DNA from: BOG-908 sp964250925
GTDB lineage: Bacteria > Pseudomonadota > Alphaproteobacteria > Acetobacterales > Acetobacteraceae
NCBI GenBank assembly: GCA_964250925.1
Contig: CAXUHU010000010.1
Coordinates: forward strand, 1 to 59,090
Reading direction: 5' to 3'
DNA: 59,090 nucleotides
Under the pieces are notes generated by a model. The model was given only the letters and a program-made list of their open reading frames with translations. It was not told where the DNA came from and ran no database searches. The position numbers were made by a program, and so were the translations under genes. This document shows, piece after piece, positions 25,682 through 34,590 of the stretch (the stretch's first letter is position 1; every line of letters starts with the position of its first letter).

Positions 25682-26524
25682 ATGTTCTCGTTGCACGGGA
25701 AGACGGTGGTGGTAACGGGGGGTGGCCGTGGTATTGGGCGCGGGATCAGCCTGGCCATGGCGGGGGCCGGTGCTAACGTCGTATTATGCGGTCGAACCGC
25801 AGAGCCGCTTGAGGCAACCGCAGCAGCGGCGCGGGCCTCCGGAGTTGCGGCTACTTCGATTTGCAGCGACATCACAAGCCAAGCAGGCATCGACGCTGTC
25901 ATAGCTGCGGCACAGGACCGCTTCGGCTACATTCATGCTTGGGTCAACAACGCCGGCAGTGCTAGCAACGCGGACGTCGGACCACTGCTTGATCTGGATG
26001 AGGGCCAATGGGATCGGGTTGTCGACCTCAACCTGAAATGGACGTTCTTCGCCTGTCAGGCTGCGGCACGTGCGATGACGAAGGGCGGCTCCATCATAAA
26101 CATATCGTCGCGCAGCGGCTCCCAACCTTGCCCGATGACCGGCCAGTACGGCGCGGCCAAGGCCGGCGTCGAAAGCCTCACCGCGACCATGGCCGTCGAG
26201 TGGGGGCACCTGCAGGTACGTGTCAACGCGATCGCGCCCGGCCTGGTCATCACCGAACGCGGCAACGCCATGATGAAGGACAGCACGCGGCGACGCCAGG
26301 CCGAAACGGTGCCCCTGCGCCGGCTCGGCCGTGTAGAGGACGTGGCACCATTGGCGGTCTATTTCGCCGCCGACGAATCCGCTTTCGTGTCCGGCACCGT
26401 CGTGCAGGTTACCGGCGGCAGCCGCATCCCCGTCGGCACGCTCAGCTACCTTCACCACGTCAATAGACGCATGGAGGCCCAGGAAGCGGTGCCGCAGGCA
26501 GTGCAGGAAGGAAACGACCCTTGA
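25682..26524 (+). CDS. Classical SDR dehydrogenase
   Basis: 280-residue short-chain dehydrogenase with TGGGRGIG loop, NNAG, catalytic Ser (NISSRSG) and YGAAK; the triad is complete. ATG at 25682 is chosen because CTGGAG lies 8 nt before it; the same short leader (TGGAGTGTGT then ATG) precedes the ligase at 49703. The C-terminus is extended by about 35 residues compared with a minimal SDR. Its TGA overlaps the TTG start of the hydratase gene, so the two are coupled: a hydroxyacyl-CoA dehydrogenase function is plausible. Confidence 0.87.
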   Translation: MFSLHGKTVVVTGGGRGIGRGISLAMAGAGANVVLCGRTAEPLEATAAAARASGVAATSICSDITSQAGIDAVIAAAQDRFGYIHAWVNNAGSASNADVGPLLDLDEGQWDRVVDLNLKWTFFACQAAARAMTKGGSIINISSRSGSQPCPMTGQYGAAKAGVESLTATMAVEWGHLQVRVNAIAPGLVITERGNAMMKDSTRRRQAETVPLRRLGRVEDVAPLAVYFAADESAFVSGTVVQVTGGSRIPVGTLSYLHHVNRRMEAQEAVPQAVQEGNDP

Positions 26525-27276
26525 ACGATTCCACGTCACCGCCGCTCGTCTTGCGCCAAGATGTGAACGCTGTCTGCACGCTTACGCTCAACCGCCCGGA
26601 CAAGCGCAACGCCATCAACCAGGACCTGTTCCGGGAATTCCGGCGCCACGTCCGAGCGTTGGAGGAAGAGGGTTCGGCGGTCGGCTGTGTGGTGATTCGA
26701 GGTGCAGGGAGCGCGTTCTGTGCCGGCCACGACCTGAGCGGGCCGCCGCATCCCGACGCACTGGGCTGGCTGCGTCAGGAGATGCTCACGCTCGAAAAGC
26801 TGACGAAGTTGCGTCAGCCCGTGATAGCAGCAGTGCATGGCGGCTGTTTCACCGGCGGATTGGAGCTGGCGCTCAGCGCCGACTTCATCGTCGCCTCGGA
26901 GTCCGCGCAATTCGCCGACACACATGGTAAATGGGGCCTGGTACCGGGATGGGGCCTAAGTCAGCGGCTGCCGCGACGGATCGGTCAGGCGAGAGCGCTG
27001 GAAATGATGCTCACCTGCCGGACCTACGGCGGAAGACAGGCAGAGGCGATGGGCCTCGCCAACGTCTGCGTCGCCGATGACTGCTTGGACGCCGAGGTGG
27101 CATCGCTATGCACAACCATCCTGGGCAATTCATGGCACAGCAACGGGGCCAATAAGCGGCTGGTTTACGACACTGATGCCATGCCGATGGCACACGGTCT
27201 GGCGCACGAACTTATTCGGAACGAGGGGTTTTCCAAGGATATGAAGGACCGCGCGGGGAAGTTTGCGAAAGCCTGA
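26521..27276 (+). CDS. Enoyl-CoA hydratase family protein
   Basis: 251 residues, crotonase fold: GAGSAFCAGHDLSG oxyanion region, HGGCFTGGLELALSADF with a Glu at the first catalytic position, but WGLVPGWG instead of PxxGG at the second. Could be a hydratase or an isomerase. The start is a TTG overlapping the SDR stop (TTGA) with GAAGGA about 9 nt before it. End of the plus operon, 34 nt from the convergent hydrolase gene. Confidence 0.86.
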   Translation: MNDSTSPPLVLRQDVNAVCTLTLNRPDKRNAINQDLFREFRRHVRALEEEGSAVGCVVIRGAGSAFCAGHDLSGPPHPDALGWLRQEMLTLEKLTKLRQPVIAAVHGGCFTGGLELALSADFIVASESAQFADTHGKWGLVPGWGLSQRLPRRIGQARALEMMLTCRTYGGRQAEAMGLANVCVADDCLDAEVASLCTTILGNSWHSNGANKRLVYDTDAMPMAHGLAHELIRNEGFSKDMKDRAGKFAKA

Positions 27277-27310
27277 GGAACGCCAGCGCTTCCGTCGAGA
27301 GCAAGACTTC

Positions 27311-28144
27311 TCAGCGCGTACGGTCAAGAAACGCGAGCAGCGGTGCATTGAACGCGTCGTTGGCATCTCCGGCCACCATGTGGTCCGCTTCCGCGATGTT
27401 GACGAATTCGCACTGCGGGATAAGCGCGTGTAATGCTCTTACCCCATCCAGACTGACGACCCTGCTGCGGCCGCCACGAATGAGCAGAGTGGCGACGTCC
27501 ACATTGCGGGCCGCAGCTTCCAGCACCGCACGCCGCTCGAGGGCGTTGATGGCGAGCCCGCCTTGCATCATCGCCGGATCCCAATGCCAGTAATAGCGGC
27601 CGTCCTGCCGCAAACGCAGGTTTTTCATCAACCCTCCGCCGTCCCGCGGTCGGGGGCGATGCGGCAGGTACGCTGCCACGGCGTCAGCTGCCTGATCGGG
27701 AGTGGCGAAGCCTTCCGGATACGCTGTCATGAAGGCGCGTATCTCGGTCGCACCCTCACTTTCAACTTGGGGCACTACGTCGACCAGAACGAGGGCGCGT
27801 GCCACCGGCGTACGCGCGGTGCCGACAGTCAGCAGCGCAGTCAAGCCGCCGAGCGACGCACCCACCAGAGCAGGGCGCCCACCGACCTGCGCCACCACGT
27901 CAATCAGATCATCGCGCAGCTGCTCCAACCCATAGGCCCCATCGGGGGACCAATCGCTGTCGCCATGGCCGCGCAAATCCAGTGTGATCGCCCGAAAACC
28001 GTGGCTGCCCAGGGTGGAGACGGCTGTACCCCAGCTATGCCGCGTTTGCCCGCCGCCATGCAAAAGCAGCACGGGCGGGCCGTCGGGGTCGCCCGACACG
28101 TCGGCGGCAAGCGACATGCCCAGGCGGTTGCGGAACGTCATCAT
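27311..28144 (-). CDS. Alpha/beta-hydrolase
   Basis: About 277 residues. LLLHGGGQTRHSW is the HG oxyanion segment, GASLGG carries the nucleophile Ser, and Asp and His are represented by LLIRGGRSRVVS and EADHMV near the C-terminus. A typical esterase, lactonase or C-C hydrolase fold. Two consecutive ATGs at 28144 and 28141 are the likely start, 25 nt downstream of the hydratase stop; the frame is open further upstream inside the hydratase but that would overlap. May open a lactone or hydrolyse an ester or CoA intermediate; not resolvable from sequence. Confidence 0.87.
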   Translation of the reverse strand: MMTFRNRLGMSLAADVSGDPDGPPVLLLHGGGQTRHSWGTAVSTLGSHGFRAITLDLRGHGDSDWSPDGAYGLEQLRDDLIDVVAQVGGRPALVGASLGGLTALLTVGTARTPVARALVLVDVVPQVESEGATEIRAFMTAYPEGFATPDQAADAVAAYLPHRPRPRDGGGLMKNLRLRQDGRYYWHWDPAMMQGGLAINALERRAVLEAAARNVDVATLLIRGGRSRVVSLDGVRALHALIPQCEFVNIAEADHMVAGDANDAFNAPLLAFLDRTR

Positions 28145-28169
28145 CGCGACGGGGTCGTGGGGGCCGTTG

Positions 28170-29057
28170 TCACTGATAGCGCTGCTCCTGCCACCATGGA
28201 TAAAAGTCCGGCATGCCATCCGAGACTCTGTCAGGAAACACCGGCAGGCGTTTTTCCAGGAAGCTATGCACACCTTCTGCGACGTCGGCCGTGCTACCGC
28301 GAGCATAGATTGCGCGGCTGTCGATCCTGTGCGCCTCCATCGGATGCGACATCCCGAGTCCGCGCCACATCATTTGGCGCGTGAGCGCGACCGACACCGG
28401 GGCCGTATTCACGGCGATGTCGCCCGCTATCTTGCGCGCGTCGTCCAGCAACGTCTCTAGCCTATGCACGGAACGAATCAGGTTGCCCGCCAGCGCTTCA
28501 TCCGCATCGAAGATGCGTCCGCTCATTGTCCACTCCAGCGCCTTGGAAATACCCACGATGCGCGGCAAAAACCACGCCGCCGCACCTTCCGGGACCAGCC
28601 CCCGCCGCGGGAACACGAAACCGAAGCGCGAGCCCTGTGCGGCTACGCGCATGTCCATCGCCAGCTGCATCGTCAAGCCCACACCCACCGCTGGCCCATT
28701 CACGGCAGCGATCACGGGTTTGACGCAGCGAAAGATGCGCAACGTGAGCAGACCCGCCGAATCGCGCACCGCCTCGTGCGCGTAGTCGATGGTTCCGTCG
28801 TCGCGGACCGGCGACTCGCCGCCGCTCTTGGCGTAGTCGAAGGTCGCCGTTCCCTGCGACAGATCGGCCCCCGCGCAGAACGCGCGGCCCGCACCGGTCA
28901 CGATGATGGCGCGCACGTCGTCATCATCGTCGGCAGCATCGAAGGCTGCGATCAAATCGTGACGCATCTGCGGCGTGTAAGCATTCAATTTGTCTGGTCG
29001 GTTCAGCGTTATGGTGGCGATGCGATCGGCGACGTCATATAAAATCGTCTCGTACAC
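28170..29057 (-). CDS. Enoyl-CoA hydratase/isomerase family protein, one catalytic Glu replaced
   Basis: 295 residues, long for a crotonase. GAGRAFCAGADLS is present. In NGPAVGVGLTMQLAMDM the first catalytic Glu position is Thr/Met, while the second Glu (GLVPEGAAAW) is kept, as in peroxisomal-type enoyl-CoA isomerases. Likely isomerase rather than hydratase. Upstream of the hydrolase in the same strand order and just downstream of the GntR gene. Confidence 0.86.
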   Translation of the reverse strand: MYETILYDVADRIATITLNRPDKLNAYTPQMRHDLIAAFDAADDDDDVRAIIVTGAGRAFCAGADLSQGTATFDYAKSGGESPVRDDGTIDYAHEAVRDSAGLLTLRIFRCVKPVIAAVNGPAVGVGLTMQLAMDMRVAAQGSRFGFVFPRRGLVPEGAAAWFLPRIVGISKALEWTMSGRIFDADEALAGNLIRSVHRLETLLDDARKIAGDIAVNTAPVSVALTRQMMWRGLGMSHPMEAHRIDSRAIYARGSTADVAEGVHSFLEKRLPVFPDRVSDGMPDFYPWWQEQRYQ

Positions 29058-29178
29058 GGGTCCTCTCCATCATGCAGCCAAGCGGCTGGGGATATCGTCC
29101 GCGAGCCGCGAATATGCTACCATCCCGCCGGCGCCGAACTGAGGAGCATTGGTCAATCGAACGGCGTTTACCATCCGG

Positions 29179-29997
29179 TTAGCCGAAAACGTCCACCACC
29201 ATCGGCTGCTGGCCTGGTGGAACCCAGGCCGCATTGGCATTGGACAAGTGCAGGCGCCAGTGAACTTCGGCACCATTGGCGTCTCCGGTGTCCACAAGCC
29301 TGATAAGTTTCCTGAACGAGTTAATGCCCACTCGAGATGTCTGCCTCAGGGCATCATTGGGTATTTTCGCGCGCTCCAGATACTGAACTTGGTAACGAGC
29401 AACGACTTCCTGCAAAAGCTGAGTTAGAAACAACAATGTTCGCATGCCGCTGACCTCCACCAGCAATCGATGGAAGTCCACGACTTCGATCATGAACTCG
29501 CGATGGCGATGCTCCTCGACCATGACATGAAGCCTGTCCACCTCCTTAAGCAGCCGCTCGACGGCGCCGGCCGGTCTGGTCTCCGCCAGGCGACGTGCGA
29601 CGAAGGGCTCGATCGCCAGACGGGCCTCGTAGATGTCCGCGATGGTAGTGCTTTGCGCTTGCAGCACGAAGCCGGCGTAGCGCGAGGCGCTCTCCACCTG
29701 CGGCTGGTGCACGCGCGCGCCGCTTCGCGAGCCGCGCATGACGCTGATCAGATTTTCTGCTTCCAGGATACGAAACGCCTCACGCAGCGTAGGCCGCGAG
29801 ATGCCGAGCGACACCATGACTTGTCCTTCGAGAGGCAGAAAGTCCCCCTCGCGAAGCTCTCCACGAATGATGCGCCTACGAATCTGATCGGCGACAACCT
29901 CCGCAGTTTTGGGGACGCGGATACGCGCCTGATCAGATTGCCGGCGCGCATCGGCCGATCCGCTCGGCTCCGCTGGGGGGTAGTCTGCCAGGCTCAC
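29179..29997 (-). CDS. GntR-family transcriptional regulator, FCD (FadR) type
   Basis: 272 residues. A ~30-residue leader is followed by a winged helix-turn-helix (EVVADQIRRRIIRGELREGD ... LGISRPTLREAFRILEAENL, about 30-95) and a C-terminal all-helical FCD domain (about 110-255) in which Asp/His metal or ligand residues appear as DIYEARLAIEP and FHRLLVEVSG. FCD regulators often sense organic acids or acyl-CoAs and repress catabolic operons. It is the only intact regulator in the window, and the repeated 13-bp element in the divergent promoters has the FadR-like 5-3-5 geometry; control of the whole island by this protein is an inference. Confidence 0.92.
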   Translation of the reverse strand: MSLADYPPAEPSGSADARRQSDQARIRVPKTAEVVADQIRRRIIRGELREGDFLPLEGQVMVSLGISRPTLREAFRILEAENLISVMRGSRSGARVHQPQVESASRYAGFVLQAQSTTIADIYEARLAIEPFVARRLAETRPAGAVERLLKEVDRLHVMVEEHRHREFMIEVVDFHRLLVEVSGMRTLLFLTQLLQEVVARYQVQYLERAKIPNDALRQTSRVGINSFRKLIRLVDTGDANGAEVHWRLHLSNANAAWVPPGQQPMVVDVFG

Positions 29998-30142
29998 GTT
30001 CCTCTGCTGTGGCGACAGCTAGCCGAGAAGGCCTGTTTTCACAAGACTTCTTGGACTAATCTCTGGGTTCACGCCGGCAACACGGCCTTCGCCTGTCGCG
30101 TTCGATACCTATCCACCTAGAGGGTCTCGGTGTCGGTTTCGA

Positions 30143-31378
30143 TCAGACACGTTCGATGATGATGGCAGGCGCCATCCCTCCCGCTGCGCACATGGTAACC
30201 AAGCCACGCTTGAGGTCGCGGCGCTCCAACTCATCGAGCAGGGTGCCGATTAGGACCGCGCCGGTGGCGCCAATCGGGTGGCCCAGCGCGATGGAACCGC
30301 CGTTTACGTTCACCTTGTCTCGATCAAGCTTCAGATCACGGATGAATTTCTCGGCAACCACGGCAAAGGCCTCATTGATCTCCCATAAATCGATGTCGTC
30401 CACGGTCAAGCCTGCCTTTTCCAGCACCTTGCGTGCAGCCGGCACCGGAGCGTTCAGCATGAGCGTGGGGGAATCGCCGACATTAGCATAGGCGACAATC
30501 TTCGCCCGTGCCTTAAGCCCATGTTTTTCGGCGTACGCAGGCGAAGCAAGCAGAATGGCCGCTGCCCCGTCCACAACGCCAGAGGAATTGCCGGCATGAT
30601 GGATGGCTTCAAATTCTAGCCCGGGATGGCGTTCGTGGATCAGCTTGCGATACGTTGTACCCTTGTCGTCGAGCGGGTAATCGGCCACTGCCGCGAAGGC
30701 TGGCTTTAAGCCGGACAGCCCCTCCGCCGTGGTCTGCGGGCGGACGAATTCCTCGTGATCGAGGGCCAGGCTGCCATCTTCGCGGTAGACCGGGATGATG
30801 CTTTTCTCGAAATGGCCGTTCTCGATCGCCACTTTCGCTTTTTGTTGGCTGGCCAACCCTAAGGCATCCACGTCAGCGCGGGTGATACCCTCCAGCGCAG
30901 CAATGGCGTCTGCGCACACCCCCTGGTTGGATTGCGGATGGCTGGCACGCAGCCGCGTGTTGCCCATGTCCATGAACGCCGGACCCGTCACCGGCAGAGA
31001 GTTGGTGAACGACATCATCTCAGTCCCACCGGCAACCACGAGGTCTTCCATCCCCGACATGATGGATGCGGCTGCGAGGTTGACCGCGGTTATCCCACCA
31101 CCGCAGAACCGGTCCAGGGTGACGCCGCTCGATCGTATGTCGTAACCGGCATCCAGTGCAGACATGCGCCCTATATCGGCGCCCTGCTTGCCGACCTGCG
31201 TGCTCGTGCTCCAGATCACGTCGTCCACATCGGCGGTGTCGAGGTGGTTGCGCTCGGCAATCGCTTTCAGAACGACCGCGCCGAGATGCTGCGGATGCAT
31301 GTCCGACAGGGCTCCTTTGCCCACCTTGCCTATTCCACGCGGCGTGCGACAGGCATCGATGATCAGGGCTTCTGGCAT
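30143..31378 (-). CDS. Acetyl-CoA acetyltransferase (thiolase)
   Basis: 411 residues. The nucleophile Cys lies in DRFCGGGITAVN, the His in NVNGGSIALGHPIGATG and the second Cys in MCAAGGMAP, so it is a complete thiolase, close in design to FadA-type enzymes that cleave 3-ketoacyl-CoA. ATG at 31378 has GGAGA 7 nt upstream; a longer frame exists but lacks a start signal. About 220 nt separate it from the racemase gene, room for its own promoter. Terminal step of a beta-oxidation cycle, releasing acetyl- or propionyl-CoA. Confidence 0.92.
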   Translation of the reverse strand: MPEALIIDACRTPRGIGKVGKGALSDMHPQHLGAVVLKAIAERNHLDTADVDDVIWSTSTQVGKQGADIGRMSALDAGYDIRSSGVTLDRFCGGGITAVNLAAASIMSGMEDLVVAGGTEMMSFTNSLPVTGPAFMDMGNTRLRASHPQSNQGVCADAIAALEGITRADVDALGLASQQKAKVAIENGHFEKSIIPVYREDGSLALDHEEFVRPQTTAEGLSGLKPAFAAVADYPLDDKGTTYRKLIHERHPGLEFEAIHHAGNSSGVVDGAAAILLASPAYAEKHGLKARAKIVAYANVGDSPTLMLNAPVPAARKVLEKAGLTVDDIDLWEINEAFAVVAEKFIRDLKLDRDKVNVNGGSIALGHPIGATGAVLIGTLLDELERRDLKRGLVTMCAAGGMAPAIIIERV

Positions 31379-31599
31379 GGGATGTCTCCTTGGGAACGAA
31401 GGGATCAACGAATGCGCAGTTGCCGACCTACAAACACGGCAATTCCATCGCATAGACGTATGTTACTCAGTAAGCCTGGTTTTGTATCCCCGTCAAACGC
31501 CTGTCTTGATGGAGAAAGGCGCGGACGCGCGTCCACTGCCTCAGCCGCGTCGGCGAGCCAATTGTAACGACCGTCACCGCACCCGAGAATAGAAGCCGC

Positions 31600-32730
31600 T
31601 CAGCCCAGCACGCCCGCTGCCCGAAGCGCTTCGATGCGATCCGGCGTGTATCCCAAACCAGCCAGCACTTCGCCCGTCTCTGCGCCGGCCTCACCAGTCC
31701 CCCGCGGCGGCGCGGCTGCCGTCCCGGAAAACCGTGGAACCGGGCCAGGTTGAACAGCACCGTTTACGGTCACGAACGTGCCCCGGGCCACGTTGTGCGG
31801 ATGAAGCGGCGCCTCGGCCAACGACAGCACGGGTGCCACGCAGGCGTCGCATCTCTCCAGCACAGCGCACCATTCGTCTCGGCTGCGGGTCGCGAATAGA
31901 TCCGCCAGACGCTGCTTCAGCCTTGGCCAAGCGGAGGGGTCCAACTGAGCATCGAACGCGGCATCCTCGGTAAGGCCGAGCCTACTGCGCAGCAATGCGT
32001 AGAACGGCGCCTCGATCGCGCCGACGGAGATGTAACGTCCATCCGAACAGACGTAGGTTTCGTAGAAATGCGCTCCGCCATCCAGCGTGTTCACCCCGGC
32101 GCGGTCCTCCCACCGGCCAGCGGCATACTCCGCCCACACCATGCCCGCGACCAGCGCCGAACCGTCTGTCATTGCCGCGTCGATCACCTGGCCAGCGCCA
32201 CCCATGCGCACGGCCAGTAGCGCGCTGACCATGCCGAAAGCGAGCATCATGCCGCCCCCGCCGAAATCGCCGACGTAGTTGACGGGCGGCACCGGCTTGC
32301 CGCCCGCGCCACCCACGGTATGCAACACGCCGGAAATCGAGATATAGTTGATGTCGTGCCCGGCATGCGGCGCCAGCGGCCCGGTCTGCCCCCATCCGGT
32401 CATGCGACCATAGACGAGCTTAGGGTTGTCCTCCAGCAGCACGTCCGGCCCCAACCCCAGCCGCTCCATCACGCCCGGACGGTAGCCTTCGATCAGGCCG
32501 TCCGCCCCGCTGCACAGCGCGCGGGCCACCTCCAGCCCCGCCGCCTGCTTCATATCCAGGACGACGGACCGGCGCGATCGCGACAGCGCATCCTTTGCCG
32601 CAAGCTTGGCGCCCGGCCGATCGATGCGGATAACCTCGGCGCCGTGATCGGCCAGCATCATGCCGCAGAACGGGCCGGGCCCGATCCCCGCGAACTCGAT
32701 GATGCGTATGCCGTCGAGCGTTCCTGCCAT
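31600..32730 (-). CDS. Alpha-methylacyl-CoA racemase (CaiB/BaiF fold)
   Basis: 376 residues. It has the racemase hallmark residues: GHDINYISISG with the catalytic His and Asp-rich loop, NYVGDFGGGGMMLAFG with the second catalytic Asp, and FYETY with a Glu at the third position. Alpha-methylacyl-CoA racemases invert the configuration at C-2 of 2-methyl-branched acyl-CoAs, as needed when a sterol, bile-acid or isoprenoid side chain meets a stereospecific dehydrogenase. Start at ATG 32730 (GTLDGIRIIEF N-terminus); upstream extension lacks typical sequence. This is the best single clue that the substrate has a branched methyl next to the activated carboxyl. Confidence 0.92.
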   Translation of the reverse strand: MAGTLDGIRIIEFAGIGPGPFCGMMLADHGAEVIRIDRPGAKLAAKDALSRSRRSVVLDMKQAAGLEVARALCSGADGLIEGYRPGVMERLGLGPDVLLEDNPKLVYGRMTGWGQTGPLAPHAGHDINYISISGVLHTVGGAGGKPVPPVNYVGDFGGGGMMLAFGMVSALLAVRMGGAGQVIDAAMTDGSALVAGMVWAEYAAGRWEDRAGVNTLDGGAHFYETYVCSDGRYISVGAIEAPFYALLRSRLGLTEDAAFDAQLDPSAWPRLKQRLADLFATRSRDEWCAVLERCDACVAPVLSLAEAPLHPHNVARGTFVTVNGAVQPGPVPRFSGTAAAPPRGTGEAGAETGEVLAGLGYTPDRIEALRAAGVLG

Positions 32731-32743
32731 CAGCCTCGTCCCG

Positions 32744-33178
32744 TCATGCCGGCAACAGCAGCCGCCGTTCGAACGCCTCACGCAGGTTCTGTGCAATCGC
32801 GGCGGGCCGGCGATCCTCCGTGCAGACCAGCGCTGCCCGGCAGAGCGCGCAGGCCTTGTCGCGTTGAACCGCGAGTGCGGCAACCATCCAACTCGACCGG
32901 CCAATCTCCAAGACGCCGATGTTCATGCGGATCGGCTCCGGATGAAACGCCTCGGCCAGATAGTCGATCTGCACCGACGCCACCATTGGGCGCTGCCCGC
33001 CCGGCGGCCAGCGCAAGCCGATCGCCGCGAAGAACCCAGCCCTCGCTTCCTGGAAAATCGCGGCCATTGCGACGTTGTTCACGTGCCCGTTGAGGTCGAG
33101 GTCGCCGTAGCGGGTGGAGATCTCGATCGCCATCGGGTAGCGCTCGGCGCAAAGGAGCTCGGGCGGTGGGCGCTGCAT
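32744..33178 (-). CDS. Hotdog-fold acyl-CoA thioesterase (4HBT)
   Basis: 144 residues. RYGDLDLNGHVNNVAMAAIFQEAR is the Asp-containing motif of 4-hydroxybenzoyl-CoA-type thioesterases. Hydrolyses an acyl-CoA, perhaps to release CoA from a dead-end intermediate. Nine nucleotides after the NMO gene and 13 before the racemase, so part of one operon. Confidence 0.87.
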   Translation of the reverse strand: MQRPPPELLCAERYPMAIEISTRYGDLDLNGHVNNVAMAAIFQEARAGFFAAIGLRWPPGGQRPMVASVQIDYLAEAFHPEPIRMNIGVLEIGRSSWMVAALAVQRDKACALCRAALVCTEDRRPAAIAQNLREAFERRLLLPA

Positions 33179-33186
33179 GAAACCCG

Positions 33187-34182
33187 CTATGCCGCTTGCT
33201 GCACCCTGGGCGCCACCAGCCGTCCCAGGCGCCGGTCGATGATCTGCTCGGCTTCGGCTACGATACGCTCGATGAGCTGGCGGCAGGTCGGCACGTCGTG
33301 AATGAGACCCTGCACTTGGCCAGCCCAGATCAGGCCTTCGTCGACAGCGCCCGTTTCGAGTGCCACCCGGCCCCGGGCGCCTGAAACCAGCGGCTGAATG
33401 TCTTCGAACACTGCATCGGCTCGCGCCGATATTTCCATGACCCGATCCGAAACCGATGTCTTCGCAACACGCCCGGTGTTGTGGAATTTCCTGAAGATCA
33501 GCTGCGTCGCGCGCTCGTCGTTGCCGACGATGAGCTGCTTGATGTTGTCGTGGATCGGCGCCTCCACAGTCGCACAGAAGCGGGTGCCCATGTTGATGCC
33601 GTCGGCGCCCAACGCCAGCGCCGCCACCAGACCACGCCCGTCACCGAAGCCGCCGCTCGCGAGCATCGGGATCCGCACCTGGTCGGCCGCGGCCGGAATC
33701 AGGATCAGGCCCGGAATGTCATCCTCGCCGGGATGCCCCGCGCACTCGAAACCGTCAATTGAGATGGCATCGACACCCATGCGCTCGGCCGACAGCGCAT
33801 GGCGTACCGCCGTGCATTTATGGATCACCCTGACGCCATGCGCCTTGAAGTGATCGACGTGCTCCTTTGGCTTGAACCCTGCGGTCTCGACGATCTTGAT
33901 GCCGGACTCGATGATCGCTCGGCGATACTCGGCGTAGGGCGGCGGGTTGATCGACGGCAGGATGGTCAAATTAACGCCGAACGGCTTGTTTGTCATTGCC
34001 CGGCAGCGCGCGATTTCGTCCCGCAACGCTTCTGGCGTCGGCTGCGTGAGCGCGGTGAGCAGCCCCAGGCCGCCCGCTTCCGAGACTGCGGCCGCCAGCT
34101 CCGCCCGTCCCACCCACATCATGCCGCCTTGCACGATCGGATGCTCGATATCGAACATCTTGGTAAATCGCGTTCTGATCAC
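33187..34182 (-). CDS. Nitronate monooxygenase-family FMN oxidoreductase
   Basis: 331 residues, TIM-barrel FMN enzyme of the nitronate monooxygenase group: PIVQGGM near the N-terminus, GHPGEDDIPGLILIP, LASGGFGDGRGLVAALALGADGINMGTRF for phosphate and flavin. In steroid ring degradation, IpdC is an enzyme of this family acting on a CoA intermediate, so a CoA-ester redox role is more fitting here than nitronate oxidation. A near-duplicate lies at 44281-45270 on the other strand. Followed closely by a thioesterase. Confidence 0.88.
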   Translation of the reverse strand: MIRTRFTKMFDIEHPIVQGGMMWVGRAELAAAVSEAGGLGLLTALTQPTPEALRDEIARCRAMTNKPFGVNLTILPSINPPPYAEYRRAIIESGIKIVETAGFKPKEHVDHFKAHGVRVIHKCTAVRHALSAERMGVDAISIDGFECAGHPGEDDIPGLILIPAAADQVRIPMLASGGFGDGRGLVAALALGADGINMGTRFCATVEAPIHDNIKQLIVGNDERATQLIFRKFHNTGRVAKTSVSDRVMEISARADAVFEDIQPLVSGARGRVALETGAVDEGLIWAGQVQGLIHDVPTCRQLIERIVAEAEQIIDRRLGRLVAPRVQQAA

Positions 34183-34209
34183 GTCTATGCCTCCAGAGTG
34201 CCGGCTGTT

Positions 34210-34590
34210 CTACAACGGTGTCCGGCTGCTCATCCGGTATCGGCCGAGCAGCAAGACCCTTGGATCCCCGTTCGCGTTCAACGATGCCAGGAGTAGGTAG
34301 GCCAAGGTGAAGAGCCCGCCAAAATTAACGGCGAGAAGCGCGCAGAGCAGGCCTGCCCACCAAGTTCGCGCGCGATAAACCATCCAGGCCGCAACCAGCA
34401 GCAGGTATATCGAAAAGTCGGTGTTGAACTGGGCTCGCCAGGGATGCGCGAAGTCGCCGAGAAACACCTGACCTGCCGCGCCGACGCCCATTCGCTGCAC
34501 AGCACGCACCGAAACCAACAGCAAGCATACCCAGGCCAAGCACAAGCCCACGCGCAGCAACGTCATCCCGCCCGGCGCAGCCTGAATCAT
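34210..34590 (-). CDS. Small inner-membrane protein, DUF2834-like
   Basis: 126 residues with three or four hydrophobic segments (TLLRVGLCLAWVCLLLVSV, FSIYLLLVAAWMVY, WAGLLCALLAVNFGGLFTLAYLLLASL) and a short amphipathic stretch. No catalytic motif. Start ATG at 34590 overlaps the upstream TGA (ATGA), so it is coupled to the CrtC/AttH-like gene. DUF2834 resemblance is tentative. A partner or anchor for its upstream neighbour is a reasonable guess. Confidence 0.7.
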   Translation of the reverse strand: MIQAAPGGMTLLRVGLCLAWVCLLLVSVRAVQRMGVGAAGQVFLGDFAHPWRAQFNTDFSIYLLLVAAWMVYRARTWWAGLLCALLAVNFGGLFTLAYLLLASLNANGDPRVLLLGRYRMSSRTPL

